DNA from: JACRCT01 sp049841135 | GTDB taxonomy: Bacteria; Myxococcota; Myxococcia; Myxococcales; UBA5297 | Assembly: GCA_049841135.1 (NCBI GenBank) | Contig: JASGHK010000006.1 | Span: forward strand, 434,001-498,000 | Length of the DNA stretch: 64,000 nucleotides | Direction: 5' to 3' | Shown: in pieces, positions 37,712-47,586 of the stretch | How positions within the stretch are numbered: position 1 is the first letter of the stretch | Layout of the letters: the number at the start of each line of letters is the position of its first letter | Position numbers and translations under genes: made by a program | The notes under the pieces: model-generated | The model's database searches: none | What the model was told of the DNA's origin: nothing | The model's input: the letters and a program-made list of their open reading frames with translations, nothing else

Positions 37712-38617
37712 ATGACCGACCCCGCCGCTACGACCACCTCGGCCACTCCATCCAGCCTCGTACGCGCGCTGGTCTTCGTCGTCGGCGCCTACCTCTTCGC
37801 GCTGGGGGTCGCGATCATCGTCGCGCAGGCGCTGCCGAACCTGTCTCCGCTCTACACGCTGGCCGTGGCGGACGTCGCGGCGACCGTGGTGGTCTTCGTC
37901 TTCAGCGTCGCCTTCAACAACTCCAGCTTCTACGACCCGTACTGGAGCGTCGCGCCGCTGTTCATGGCGCCGTACCTGGTCGCGCGCTCGGAGGCGGGTT
38001 GGACCGCTCGCGCGGCCTTGGCGACGGCGCTCATCTTCTTCTGGGGCCTGCGCCTGACCATCAACTGGCTCACCGGCTGGGAGGGCCTGCAGCACGAGGA
38101 TTGGCGCTACGTCGACATCGCCAAGAAGGCGGGCAAGTTCAAGTGGCCGGCGAGCTTTGGCGCCATCCACCTGCTGCCGACCTGCATGGTGTTCATGGGC
38201 TTCTTCGGGCCCTACGTCGCGCTGACCACTCCCCGGACCGGCTTCAACTGGATCGACATCGTGGCCGCGGTCGTCACGCTGGGCGCGACCTTCATCGAGA
38301 TGATCTCCGACCTGCAGCTCCACTCCTGGTCCAAGACCAAGAAGCCCGGCGAGATCATGAACCAGGGCCTGTGGAGGTACTCGCGCCATCCGAACTACTT
38401 CGGCGAGATCAGCTTCTGGTGGGGCCTGTGGCTGTTCGGCGTCGCGGCGGACCCCAGCCAGGCGCTCTGGACGCTGATCGGTCCCGGCGCCATGACCTGC
38501 CTGTTCGTCTTCGCCAGCGTGCCGATGCTCGACAAGCGGTCGGTCGAGCGGCGCCCCGGGTACGCCGAGCACATCAAGCGGACGTCGGCGTTGATTCCTT
38601 GGTTCCCGAAGAACTAG
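37712..38617 (+). CDS. DUF1295 membrane protein (steroid 5-alpha-reductase-like)
   Basis: A 301-residue polytopic protein with about seven membrane segments. The family motif is at the C-terminus: LWRYSRHPNYFGEISFWWGLWLFG, then RRPGYAEHIKRTSALIPWFP. DUF1295 proteins resemble steroid 5-alpha reductases and isoprenylcysteine methyltransferases, which bind NADPH or S-adenosylmethionine at the membrane face; bacterial members are mostly uncharacterised. The ATG at 37712 is only 10 bases after a palindromic repeat, which may affect its expression. It is followed after 211 bases by the amidohydrolase gene. Confidence 0.88.
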   Translation: MTDPAATTTSATPSSLVRALVFVVGAYLFALGVAIIVAQALPNLSPLYTLAVADVAATVVVFVFSVAFNNSSFYDPYWSVAPLFMAPYLVARSEAGWTARAALATALIFFWGLRLTINWLTGWEGLQHEDWRYVDIAKKAGKFKWPASFGAIHLLPTCMVFMGFFGPYVALTTPRTGFNWIDIVAAVVTLGATFIEMISDLQLHSWSKTKKPGEIMNQGLWRYSRHPNYFGEISFWWGLWLFGVAADPSQALWTLIGPGAMTCLFVFASVPMLDKRSVERRPGYAEHIKRTSALIPWFPKN

Positions 38618-38828
38618 GGCCCAAGCGGTCTCCTCTGCTCTGCATAAGGTATGTCGGTAACCACCGACATCGATCGTGGGCTGCGGATGTTCGGCTCCAT
38701 GGATCGAGCGAGCAATGGCACGCCACAGGAGGGCGTGGAGGAGCTTTGCGCTAAATCCCTCCTGGCGCCATCCACTACCATCCGTTGCCTTCGCCTGTTG
38801 TGACCCGTGGGGGAAGTACGAGGCCTAC

Positions 38829-40245
38829 ATGTCGACCCTGATCAAGAACATCGGCTATCTGGTGACCATGGACGACGCCGAGCGCGAGCTGCGCGACGCG
38901 TGGATCCTGGTGGACGGTCCCGCCATCGTCTCGCTGGGCACCGGCGAGCCGCCCAAGGACGCCAAGATCACCGAGACGATCGACGCGCACGGCGGCCTGG
39001 CCATCCCTGGCATGGTCAACGCCCATCACCACCTGTACCAAACCTTCCAGAAAAACCTGCCCTACGTGCAGGACGCCAAGCTCTTCGACTGGCTGGTCGG
39101 CCTCTACGAGATCTGGCGCGAGCTGACCGCCGACGACGTGCGCACCAGCGCCCAGCTCGGCATCGGCGAGCTGCTGCTCACCGGCTGCACCACCATCGCC
39201 GACCACTTCTACGTCTTCCCCAAGCGCGAGACCGCCAAGCTCCTCGACGAGACCATCGAGTCCGCCAAGCAGCTGGGCGCCCGCTTCCACCCGACCCGCG
39301 GCTCCATGTCGCGCGGCAAGAGCAAGGGCGGCCTGCCTCCGGACGACGTGGTCCAGGAGCCCGACGAGATCCTCAAGGACAGCGAGCGCGTCATCCACCT
39401 CTTCCACGACGCCAAGCGCTTCTCCATGTGCCGCCTGGCGCTCTCGCCCTGTTCGCCGTTCTCGGTCACCGACGAGCTGCTCATCGAGTCCGCCCGTCTG
39501 GCCCGCCAGCACAAGGTGCGCCTGCACACCCACCTGGCCGAGACCAAGGACGAGGACGATTTCTGCATCAAGATGGTCGGCCAGCGCCCGCTCGCCTACA
39601 TGGAGAAGTGCGGCTGGCTCGGCCCCGACGTCTGGTTCGCGCACTGCGTCTACCTGAACGACGAAGAAGCTCAAGCTGATGGCCAAGACGGGCACCGGCA
39701 TCGCGCACTGCCCGACCTCCAACCTGCGCCTGGGCTCGGGCATCGCGCCGATTCCCCGCGCGGTCGAGCTGGGCGTCCCGGTCGGCCTCGCCGTCGACGG
39801 CAGCGCCAGCAACGACGCCTCGGACATGATCCGCGAGCTGCAGATGTGCACGATGGTCCACCGCGTCGGCACCGGCGTCACCTCGATGCCCGCGCGCAAG
39901 GCCCTGCGCATCGCCACCCGTGGCGGCGCCAAGGTCCTGGGCCGTGACGACATCGGGCAGATCGCGCCGAACATGGCCGCCGACATCGTGCTCTTCAAGC
40001 TCGACGACCTCGGACTCGCCGGCTCGATGCACGACCCGGTCGCCTCGCTTTGCTTCACCACCGGCATGCACCGCGCCGAGACCGTGCTGGTCAACGGCAA
40101 GGTGGTGGTCAAGGAGAGCCGGCTCGTCAACGTCGACGAGAAGCAGCTCTTCAAGAAGTCGAACGAGCTCGCCGCCGGCATGGCCACGCGCGCCGCGGCC
40201 CGCACCAAGATCGACTTCCTCAAGAACCCGATCGCCAACCGCTGA
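38829..40245 (+). CDS. 8-oxoguanine-deaminase-like amidohydrolase (one apparent frameshift)
   Basis: About 471 residues after repair. Metal motifs are MVNAHHHLYQT (HxH), RLHTHLAETKDEDDF, WFAHCVYLNDEE and LAVDGSASNDASDM. The segment RGSMSRGKSKGGLPPDDVV and LSPCSPFSVTDELL are characteristic of 8-oxoguanine deaminase and related hydroxyatrazine-type aminohydrolases, which hydrolyse an exocyclic amino group. The frame breaks at 39666-39672 (GAAGCTC, GAGCTC expected; restored as NDEELKLMAKTG). Its stop overlaps the start of the FAD-subunit gene by one base (TGATG at 40243), so it is co-translated with the split molybdenum hydroxylase and may supply its substrate or use its product. Confidence 0.85.
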
Positions 40246-41081
40246 TGATCACGGCGTACCGGCAGCCGAAGACCCTGGACGAGGCGCTCCAGCTCATCGC
40301 CCAGGGTGCTCGGCCCGTGGGCGGAGCGACCGCGCTCTACTCCAGCAAGTCCAAGCCCGACGGTGAGCTGGTCGATTTGGCGCAGCTTGGCCTGTCGGCG
40401 CTCGCCGTCGAGCCTGGGCTCATCGAGCTGGGCGCCACGTGCACCCTGGCAGCCATCGGCGATGCCGAGCAGCTGCCGGGGGCCGAGGGCGCGCTCTTGC
40501 GCTTGGGCTCGCGCGGGCCAGCGTCACGGCCGCTGCGCAATGCCATCACGCTCGGCGGCAACATCGCCCAGGCGGCCTACTGGGCGGACATGCCGGTAGT
40601 GCTGCTGGCGCTCGACGCTCAAGTCGAGATTGGCCGGGCCGGCGAGCCCAGCCAGCGCATCCCGCTGGCCGAGTGCTTCGCGCCGGGCAAGAAGGCCTGG
40701 GAGCGCGGGCTCATCACCAAGGTGATCGTGCCGCGGCGAGAGGCGAACCGCGGCTTCGGCTACGAGCGCTTCAGCCGCACCAAGAACGAGTACTCGTTCG
40801 CGACGCTGTGCGTGACGCTCGACCGCGATGGTGGAGTGGCCCGAAACGTCCGCGTCGTGGTCGGCGCGCTGCAGGCTCGGCCTTTCCGCGTCGCCGAAGT
40901 CGAGGCGATGGTCGAGGGCAAGGTCCTGGATGTGGCGCTGTGCGAGGCGGCGGGAAGGATGCTCGCCGAGACGGCGAAGGTGGCGCCGAACCCGCGCGCC
41001 TCTGCCGACTACCGCCGCGAGCTGGCTGGCGTGCTGTGCAAGCGAGCGCTCCTCGCCGCGTTCGGGATGGATGCCGGGTAG
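40245..41081 (+). CDS. FAD-binding subunit of a molybdenum hydroxylase
   Basis: A 278-residue protein of the CO-dehydrogenase/xanthine-dehydrogenase medium-subunit family. FAD contacts are in GARPVGGATALY and LRNAITLGGNIAQAAYW. The C-terminal domain (GLITKVIVPRREANRGFGYERFSRTKNEYSFA, shown here as the two halves of one segment) is normal. It passes electrons from the iron-sulfur subunit to an acceptor. Genes run deaminase, FAD, 2Fe-2S, molybdenum subunit with gaps or overlaps of -1, 34 and -4 bases, so this is one operon. A second FAD subunit at 48860 is only distantly alike. Confidence 0.88.
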   Translation: MITAYRQPKTLDEALQLIAQGARPVGGATALYSSKSKPDGELVDLAQLGLSALAVEPGLIELGATCTLAAIGDAEQLPGAEGALLRLGSRGPASRPLRNAITLGGNIAQAAYWADMPVVLLALDAQVEIGRAGEPSQRIPLAECFAPGKKAWERGLITKVIVPRREANRGFGYERFSRTKNEYSFATLCVTLDRDGGVARNVRVVVGALQARPFRVAEVEAMVEGKVLDVALCEAAGRMLAETAKVAPNPRASADYRRELAGVLCKRALLAAFGMDAG

Positions 41082-41115
41082 GTCGACGGTCGAGAGCCGT
41101 CTCCGGAAGGCCTTC

Positions 41116-41595
41116 ATGAAACTCGAGATCAAGATCAACGGCGTGGACCGTGTCCTGGACTGCGAGCCCGGCGCCACCCTCTTCGAAGTGCTGAAGGCGG
41201 CGGGTTACAAGGGCGTCCGCCAGGGCTGCGACTGCGACGGCGCCTGCGGGACCTGCACCGTGCTGCTCGACGGCCGCGCGATTCTCTCCTGCATCACGCC
41301 TGCGCCCCGCGCCGCCGGACGCGAGGTCGTCACCGTCGAAGGGCTGGGCACTCCGGAGAAGCCGCACCCGCTCCAGAGGTCCTTCGTCGAGGCGGGCGCG
41401 GTGCAGTGCGGCTACTGCACGCCGGGGATGTTGCTCTCGGCCAAGGCGCTGCTCGACCGGCACCCGACTCCGAGCGACGAGCAGATCGCCGACGCGCTCG
41501 GCGGCAACTTCTGCCGCTGCACCGGCTACGTGAAGATCTCCGAGGCGGTCCGCAACGCCGCGAGTGAGCTGAAGAAGAGCGGAGGCGCCCAGTGA
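41116..41595 (+). CDS. [2Fe-2S] subunit of a molybdenum hydroxylase
   Basis: A 159-residue small subunit with two [2Fe-2S] sites. The plant-ferredoxin-type site is GCDCDGACGTCTVLLDG plus a later Cys (ILSCIT); the helical second site is QCGYCTPGM with FCRCTGY. It relays electrons from the molybdenum centre to FAD. ATG 41116 follows GGAAGG. The stop codon overlaps the GTG start of the molybdenum subunit by four bases (GTGA). The size is typical of split xanthine-dehydrogenase-type enzymes. Confidence 0.93.
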   Translation: MKLEIKINGVDRVLDCEPGATLFEVLKAAGYKGVRQGCDCDGACGTCTVLLDGRAILSCITPAPRAAGREVVTVEGLGTPEKPHPLQRSFVEAGAVQCGYCTPGMLLSAKALLDRHPTPSDEQIADALGGNFCRCTGYVKISEAVRNAASELKKSGGAQ

Positions 41596-43944
41596 CCGCC
41601 GCGCCCAAGGAGTTCCAGGTCGTCGGCAAGTCGGTGCCCAAGGTCGACGCGATGGGGCTGGCCTGCGGCCAGGAGCCGTACGTCGTCGACCTCGCGCCAG
41701 CCGACGCGCTGTGCGGCTACATCGTTCCCAGTCCGCACGCGCACGCGCGCATCAAGAGGATCGACACGGCCAAGGCGCGGGCGATGAAGGGCGTGCACGC
41801 CGTCATCACCTGGAAGGATCTACCGCGCAACCCGCACACCACCGCGGGCCAGGGCTACGTCGAGCCGTCGCCGTACGACTCGTTCATCCTCGACGACAAG
41901 GTCCGCTACGTCGGCGACCGGGTGGCGCTGATCGCCGCCGAGACGCGCGAGATCGCCGAAGAGGCGGGGAGGGCGCTGGAGATCGAGTGGGAGGTCTTGC
42001 CGGCCATCCTCGATCCCGAGAAGGCGATGGAGCCGGGCGCGCCGGTCATCCACGACGAGCCCGAAGCCTTCATGCCCATCCCGGTGCCGTACGACGCCAA
42101 GCAGAACCTGGCGGCGGGGGCGAGCATGGGCGCGGGCGATCTGCAGAAGGCGCTCGCCTCGTCGCACCTCGTCCACCGCGGCGCCTGGAAGACGCACTAC
42201 GCCCAGCATTGCCCGCTGGAGACGCACGGCTGCTACGGCTACCTCGACGGCAAGGACCGGATCGTGCTGGTCAGCGCCACGCAGGTGCCGTTCCACGCGC
42301 GGCGCATCACCGCGCAGGCGCTGGGCATCCCAGTGCGGCGGGTGCGCGTCATCAAGCCGCGCATCGGCGGCGGCTTCGGGTCCAAGCAAGAGGTGATGCT
42401 CGAGCAGTGCGTGGCGGCGATGGTCCTCAAGACCCGTCGCAAGGTCCTGCTCAAGCTGACCCGGCAGGAGGAGTTCAACTCCCGCACGCGCCACCCGATG
42501 AAGGTCAGCCTGGAGGGCGGCTTCAACGCCGACGGCACCATCAACGGCCTTCGGATGGACGTGCTCAGCAACACCGGCGCCTACGGCGGCCACGCTCTGA
42601 CCGTCATGACCAACAGCGGCAGCAAGGTCCTGCCGCTCTACCGGATGAAGGCCGTGGCCTTCGACGCCAAGGCCGTCTACACCAACCTCCCGGTGGGCGG
42701 GGCGTATCGCGGCTATGGTGCGACGCAGGCCGCCTTCGCCATGGAGTGCTTCCTCGACGAGGTGGCCGAGAAGCTGAAGCTTGATCCGGTGGAGCTGCGC
42801 CGGCGCGACCACATCGTCTCCGGCGAGGGTTCGCCGGTCTTCGCGGCGCTCGGCGAGGGCGGGCCCGGCGTCGAGATGAAGGTCGGCTCGTGCGGCCTGC
42901 CGCAGTGCATCGAGCTGGGGGCGAAGGCCATCGGCTGGGACGAGAAGCGCGGCAAGCCAGGCGACGGCCCCAAGAAGCGCGGCCTGGGCATGTGCACGTT
43001 GATGCAGGGCTCGTCGATCCCCGAGGTCGACATGGCCTCGGTGAGCCTGCGGATGAACGATGACGGCTCGTTCATCCTCACCGCCGGCGCGACCGACCTG
43101 GGGACCGGCGCGGACACGATGCTGGCGCAGGTCGCGGCCGAGGTCCTGGGCGTGCGCGAGACGGACATCGTCGTCCACACCTCCGATACCGACTTCACGC
43201 CGTTCGACGTGGGTGCCTACGCGTCCTCGACGACGTACCTGTCGGGCGAGGCTTCGCGGCGGGCGGCGCTGGACATCGCGCTGCAGATCCGCGAGGTCGC
43301 GGCCGACTACCTCAACGAGGTGCTCAAGATCGAGCCGCGGCCGGATCCCGTGAAGCTCGTGCTGCGCGAGGGGAAGGTCTTCGCGCCGGGCGGAGAGAGC
43401 GTGACGCTGGCCCAGGTGGCGATGCGCTCGCTCTACGAGCGCGACCAGCACCAGAATCACTGCGACGGCTTCGGCCATCTCCAAGAAGAGCCCGCCGCCG
43501 TTCTCCGCGCAGTTCGCCGAGGTCGAGGTCGACACCGAGACGGGCGGCGTGAAGGTGCTCAAGTACGTGGCGGCGGTCGACTGCGGCACGGCCATCAACC
43601 CCCGGCTCGCCGAGGGGCAGATCGAGGGCGCGGCGCTCAACGGCATCAGCTACGCGCTGACCGAGGAGTTCCTGTTCGACGAGCACGGGCGCGTCCGCAA
43701 CGCCAACTTCCGCGACTACAAGATCTTCTCGACGCTCGACGTGCCGGAGATCGTCCCCATCCTCGTGCCCACCTACGAGGAGACCGGGCCGTTCGGCGCC
43801 AAGAGCGTCTCGGAGATCGGCATCAACGGGCCGTGTCCGGCCATCGCCAACGCCATCTACGACGCGGTGGGCGTGCGGCTGTACGAGACGCCCTTCACGC
43901 CGGAGAAGGTGCTCAAGGCGATTCGGGCGAAGGCCGGGAAGTAG
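41592..43944 (+). CDS. Molybdenum-binding subunit of a xanthine-dehydrogenase-family hydroxylase (one apparent frameshift)
   Basis: About 783 residues after repair. Family motifs: the start KSVPKVDAMGLACGQEPYV, PRIGGGFGSKQEV, AYRGYGATQAAF, VGAYASSTTYLSG and the C-terminal GAKSVSEIGINGPCPA, whose Glu is the expected catalytic base at the molybdenum. It hydroxylates an aromatic or N-heterocyclic carbon with water. The start is GTG 41592 overlapping the small-subunit stop. The frame breaks at 43452-43458 (CAGAATC; CAGATC restores RDQHQITATASAISKKSPPP). Its relation to YqeB and YqeC genes in the same island suggests a selenium-containing type, but the selenium is not encoded in the sequence, so this is inference. 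Confidence 0.9.
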
Positions 43945-43996
43945 TGGGGACGTTGCCGGTCTTCGAACCCGAGGCCGCCTGCGCAGGGAGACATTC

Positions 43997-44710
43997 ATGA
44001 GAGTCGTACTCATCACCTTGGCCGCCGCTGCGGCGTTCGCCTCCGGCTCTGCACGCGCCCAGTGCACCAAGGACGTGGACTGCAAGGGCGACCGGGTCTG
44101 TGAGAACGGCCGCTGTGTCGACGGTCGGCCGCGCGCCGCCACGGTCCGCCCTGCCGAGTGCCGGATGGGCACCGACGGCCGGCAGGCGTGCGGCTACGAC
44201 TGCAAGATGGGCACGGACGGGGTCGTCGTCTGCGCGAACACCCCCGGCGGCGTGTGCGCCATGGGCGCCAACGGTCGCGTCACCTGCTCGGCCACGGTCG
44301 TCAGCCCCGCCCCCGCCGCGCCGCAGCCCACCCGGCCCGCCCCCGAGTGCCGGATGGGGACCAACGGCGTCCAGGCCTGCGGGTATCACTGCCAGATGGG
44401 CACGGATGGCGTCTTCGCCTGCGCCAACACCCCTGATGGCGTCTGCGCCATGGGCACCAATGGCCGCGTCACCTGCTCGAATCTCGGGGCAGGCGTTGAA
44501 GAGGCACCGCGTAGGCACGAGCACGGACGTGAGCACGAGCACGAGCGCGAGCGGGTGCGTCGGCCTGCCCCGGAGTGCCGGATGGGCTCTGACGGGACGA
44601 ACGTGTGTGGCTACAACTGCCGCATGGGTTCCAATGGCCGCTTCTACTGCGCCAGCACGCCCGACGGGCAGTGCGCTTTCAACTCCAACGGGACCTTCAC
44701 CTGTCCGTAG
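43997..44710 (+). CDS. Secreted Cys-rich protein with three ~50-residue repeats
   Basis: A 237-residue exported protein with a signal peptide (MRVVLITLAAAAAFASGSARA). A short Cys box (CTKDVDCKGDRVCENGRC) is followed by three copies of a unit of the form ECRMGTDGxQACGYxC-MGTDGVxxCANTP, the last one more divergent. A His/Glu/Arg-rich linker precedes the third unit (HEHGREHEHERER). Each unit has five cysteines and repeated MGxNGR turns. It is a disulfide-rich surface protein of unknown role. ATG 43997 follows AGGGAGACATTC. It lies between the molybdenum hydroxylase operon and a CPBP protease. Confidence 0.75.
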   Translation: MRVVLITLAAAAAFASGSARAQCTKDVDCKGDRVCENGRCVDGRPRAATVRPAECRMGTDGRQACGYDCKMGTDGVVVCANTPGGVCAMGANGRVTCSATVVSPAPAAPQPTRPAPECRMGTNGVQACGYHCQMGTDGVFACANTPDGVCAMGTNGRVTCSNLGAGVEEAPRRHEHGREHEHERERVRRPAPECRMGSDGTNVCGYNCRMGSNGRFYCASTPDGQCAFNSNGTFTCP

Positions 44711-45516
44711 CCTCGCCCACATCGCTCAGAGCGGCTGGGGCGTCTGCGCCCTCGCCGCCTCCGCGGCTGGTCGGGCTGCTCACGGTCGCGGTCTTCCTGC
44801 TGGTCTTCAAAGGTCGGACGCTGCTGCTCCTGGCGCTCGGAATCGACGAGGCGAGCCTTCCCCGGCTGCAGTCCCAGTCGCTGATGTACGCGATCTGGCT
44901 CGTGCCTTCGGCCGCGCTCGTCGCAGTGCTGTTCGGCCTGCGGTCCGTGCTCAGTGTGACCGGGCTCGCCCAGAAGTTCGCGAAGGCGCTGGGGCTGGCG
45001 GCGCTGGTCACGCTGCCGATGACGCTCGGCCTGGCGGTGCGCCTGTCGCTGCGCGATTCGGTTGATCCAGTCGAGTTCTTCTTAGCGTCGCTGGCGCCGG
45101 CGTTCGCCGAGGAGTTCCTCTTCCGTGGCTTCGCCTTCGGGCTGCTCTTCCGGCATGCGCGTTGGGGCTTCATCCCGGCCGTGCTGCTGAGCGCGGTGGC
45201 CTTCGGTATCGGGCACTTCTACCAGGGGCGGGATCTCGCGGGCGCCCTGCAGGTGATGCTGGTGACCTTCGCCGGCGGCGCGTGGCTCGCGTGGCTTTGT
45301 GCGGAGTGGGAGACGCTGTGGCTGCCCGTCTTTCTCCACACGCTCATGAACGCGGCTTGGTTCCTCTTCCAGGTGGACAGCAGCGCCGTGGGCGGCGGCT
45401 GGGCGAACCTCTGCCGTGGCGCAACCATCGCGCTCTCGGTGGCGCTGACCCTGCGGATGTGCCGCAAGCGCGGGCGGTTCAACGTCCGAAAGCAGCAGAT
45501 GCTCGTGCAGCGCTGA
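44671..45516 (+). CDS. CPBP-family intramembrane glutamic protease
   Basis: About 281 residues with about six or seven membrane helices. The motifs are AEEFLFRGFAFGLLF (EExxxRG), AFGIGHFYQG and LWLPVFLHTLMNAAWFLF, the last supplying the conserved His and Asn. The start is uncertain: GTG 44671 overlaps the previous gene by 40 bases and is the best standard codon, while CTG 44701 or ATG 44884 are also in frame (the last would lose the first helix). The Arg/Lys-rich C-terminus is cytosolic. It follows the Cys-rich secreted protein and might process it or another exported product, but nothing proves that. Confidence 0.8.
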   Translation: MRFQLQRDLHLSVASPTSLRAAGASAPSPPPRLVGLLTVAVFLLVFKGRTLLLLALGIDEASLPRLQSQSLMYAIWLVPSAALVAVLFGLRSVLSVTGLAQKFAKALGLAALVTLPMTLGLAVRLSLRDSVDPVEFFLASLAPAFAEEFLFRGFAFGLLFRHARWGFIPAVLLSAVAFGIGHFYQGRDLAGALQVMLVTFAGGAWLAWLCAEWETLWLPVFLHTLMNAAWFLFQVDSSAVGGGWANLCRGATIALSVALTLRMCRKRGRFNVRKQQMLVQR

Positions 45517-45519
45517 CGG

Positions 45520-46275
45520 CTACTCCGGCGCCGCTGCGCCATGGAGTGCGCAGCCAAGCGCCGCCACGGTCTGCGGCGAATCCGGCACGGTGATGGGCTG
45601 CCGCACCGCCTCGCCGATCAGCCGGACGAGGCACGGGTTCTGTGCGCAGCCACCGGTGAAGACCACCACCGGCTCGACTGGCACGCCGCCCAGGAGCGCA
45701 GCGGTGCGGCTCGCGATCGACTGGTGGACCCCGAGCGCCATCTCCTCTCGCGACGCTCCGCGCGCGATGAGCGAGACGACCTCGGACTGCGCGAAGACCG
45801 AGCACAGGCTGGAGAGCTTCTGCGCCCGCGGCGCGCGCTGGGCGGCGGCCACGAACTCCTCGCGGCTGAAGGCCAAGGCCGTCGCCATCAGCTCCAGGAA
45901 CTGACCGGTGCCCGCAGCGCACCGGTCGTTCATCGCGAACTTCTGTACCCGGCCGCGCGCGTCGAGCGCGATGGCCTTGGAGTCCTGGCCGCCGATGTCC
46001 ACCAGCGTCCGGCACCCCGGGACCAAGGCGGTCGCGCCGGCGGCGACCGCCTTGATCTCGGTGATGACCTCGGCCTGGGGCCAGTGCTCCTTGAAGAGGT
46101 GCCGGCCGTAGCCCGTCGCGGTGATCCGCTCGAAACTCAGCCCGGACAGCAGTCGGCGGCAGGACGACAGCGGGTCGGAGCCGGTATCGGCCAAGGCGGT
46201 GTGCGTCACCTTCCCGCCGTCGCAGACGACGAGCTTGATGGCCCGCGATCCGATGTCGATTCCTGCGCTCTTCAC
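45520..46275 (-). CDS. ATP-dependent activator of a double-cubane-cluster reductase (2-hydroxyacyl-CoA dehydratase activator family)
   Basis: A 251-residue member of the ASKHA fold. It has the phosphate-binding AGIDIGSRAIKLVV, VDIGGQDSKAIAL and VFTGGCAQNPCL loops. Cys119 (NDRCAAGTG) and Cys158 (SSLCSVFAQSEV) are the two ligands that, in the homodimer, hold one bridging [4Fe-4S] cluster. Such activators, as in the HgdC, YjiL and FldI group, use ATP hydrolysis to drive an electron to a low potential and inject it into a partner. The partner gene is seven bases upstream (46283-47563). The enzyme is oxygen-sensitive, so it points to anaerobic growth. Confidence 0.92.
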   Translation of the reverse strand: MKSAGIDIGSRAIKLVVCDGGKVTHTALADTGSDPLSSCRRLLSGLSFERITATGYGRHLFKEHWPQAEVITEIKAVAAGATALVPGCRTLVDIGGQDSKAIALDARGRVQKFAMNDRCAAGTGQFLELMATALAFSREEFVAAAQRAPRAQKLSSLCSVFAQSEVVSLIARGASREEMALGVHQSIASRTAALLGGVPVEPVVVFTGGCAQNPCLVRLIGEAVRQPITVPDSPQTVAALGCALHGAAAPE

Positions 46276-46282
46276 GGGGCTC

Positions 46283-47563
46283 TCAGTTGTGCAGCCGCTC
46301 GACGAAGGCCTCGACCCGCGTCTGGATTTGCCCGACGTCTTCCTGGCCGTAGTCGGTGTCGATGCGCAGCGTCGGCAGCCCTTCCTTCTCCAGCCGCTTC
46401 TCCACAGGGCCGGCCTCGAACTGGTACGGCGTACAGAACTGCAGCCCGTAGTGGATGACGCCCTGGGCGCCGAGGGAGCGGGCCATGGAGAGCACGTGGT
46501 CCACGCGCGACGGGTTGGGCGTGAAGATGGCGCAGTCGATCTTCAGGTGCCGATCGACGACCGCGTCGAGCAGCTCGTCGACCGTCTTGCCGGTGTCGGC
46601 GGTGAGCGCCTGCGTGCCGCGCTCGCCCACGCACGACTCCTCGCCGACGATGACTGCACCGGCTTTCTCGATGATCGTCGGCAGCTTCCAGTTGGGCACC
46701 GCCATGGGGCAGCCGGAGATGAGGATGCGCGGCGTGCCTTTGGCGAAGACGCCCTCGCGGCGGGCGATGCGCTGCTCGAGCTCGTCGCAGACGGCGTGGA
46801 CCGAGGCGGTGAACCGCGCGGGGTCGTCGTAGAAGTAGATCTGGTTCATCAGCAGCCCGTCGAGCCCCGAGACCGGCGCAGGGTCGGCCGCGCGCAGCTT
46901 CGACAGCCGGTGCATGGCCGACCGCTTGGCGTTGACGGCGGCGATGCCCTTCTTGAGCGCCGCGACGGTGAGCTTCTTGCCGGTCAGCTCCTCGAGCGAG
47001 CGGCCGAAGCGCGCGTACTCGGCCCGCATGAGCGCCCGGCCCTCGGAGCTCTTCTGCTGCGGCAGGTCCATCACGTACAGGTTCGGGACGAGGTTCTTGA
47101 AGATCTCCCAACCCTTCTTCTTGCCGTCGCAGGTGTTCTCGCCCACCACGAGGTCGCTCGCCGCGAGGTAGGGGCAGACGCGCGCGAGCGCGAAGCCGAA
47201 GGCGCCCTTGATGAGCGCGCAGGTGTTCCTGGGCACCAGCTTCTCGGCCTCGGCGGTGGCGAACTCGGCGCCGGCGCACAGCCCGACCATGATGCCGTCG
47301 AGCGCGAGCACCAGCTCCTCGGGGACGAAGGTGCAGTAGGTCCCGACGACCTTGCGGCCGGCCTTGCGCGCGTCCATCAGCTCCTGGATGCGCAGGCCGT
47401 GGACCTCGCTCATCACGAAGTCGAAGTACTTCATCGCCGCGGGGCGGTTGGGCTGCTTGGTGAAGGTCTGCTCGTAGAGCGGACCGAGCACGCCCAGCAG
47501 GGCGTCGTGAGCCTCGAGGTCGAGGCCCAAGTCCTTCCACATCGGACGGTAGTCGGTAGACAT
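46283..47563 (-). CDS. Double-cubane-cluster-type reductase (YjiM-like, 2-hydroxyacyl-CoA dehydratase family)
   Basis: A 426-residue single-subunit protein of the HgdB/YjiM family. Cysteines that fit cluster binding are Cys77 (GTYCTFVPEE), Cys115 (PRNTCALIKG), Cys145 (GENTCDGKKKGW) in the first half and those in ISGCPMAVPNWK, GEESCVGERG and HYGLQFCTPYQFE in the second. In related DCCP enzymes, two cubanes bridged by sulfide allow low-potential two-electron reductions of small molecules; physiological substrates are largely unknown. It lacks the second subunit of true dehydratases. AAGGAGC sits before ATG 47563, preceded by a long hairpin. Its activator gene follows after seven bases. Confidence 0.9.
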   Translation of the reverse strand: MSTDYRPMWKDLGLDLEAHDALLGVLGPLYEQTFTKQPNRPAAMKYFDFVMSEVHGLRIQELMDARKAGRKVVGTYCTFVPEELVLALDGIMVGLCAGAEFATAEAEKLVPRNTCALIKGAFGFALARVCPYLAASDLVVGENTCDGKKKGWEIFKNLVPNLYVMDLPQQKSSEGRALMRAEYARFGRSLEELTGKKLTVAALKKGIAAVNAKRSAMHRLSKLRAADPAPVSGLDGLLMNQIYFYDDPARFTASVHAVCDELEQRIARREGVFAKGTPRILISGCPMAVPNWKLPTIIEKAGAVIVGEESCVGERGTQALTADTGKTVDELLDAVVDRHLKIDCAIFTPNPSRVDHVLSMARSLGAQGVIHYGLQFCTPYQFEAGPVEKRLEKEGLPTLRIDTDYGQEDVGQIQTRVEAFVERLHN

Positions 47564-47586
47564 CGCGCAGCTCCTTGGGTTGCAGG

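Noticed and set aside
46283..47563. A true 2-hydroxyacyl-CoA dehydratase
   Set aside because: Such enzymes need two different subunits; only one is present, and its cysteine pattern fits the single-subunit double-cubane group.
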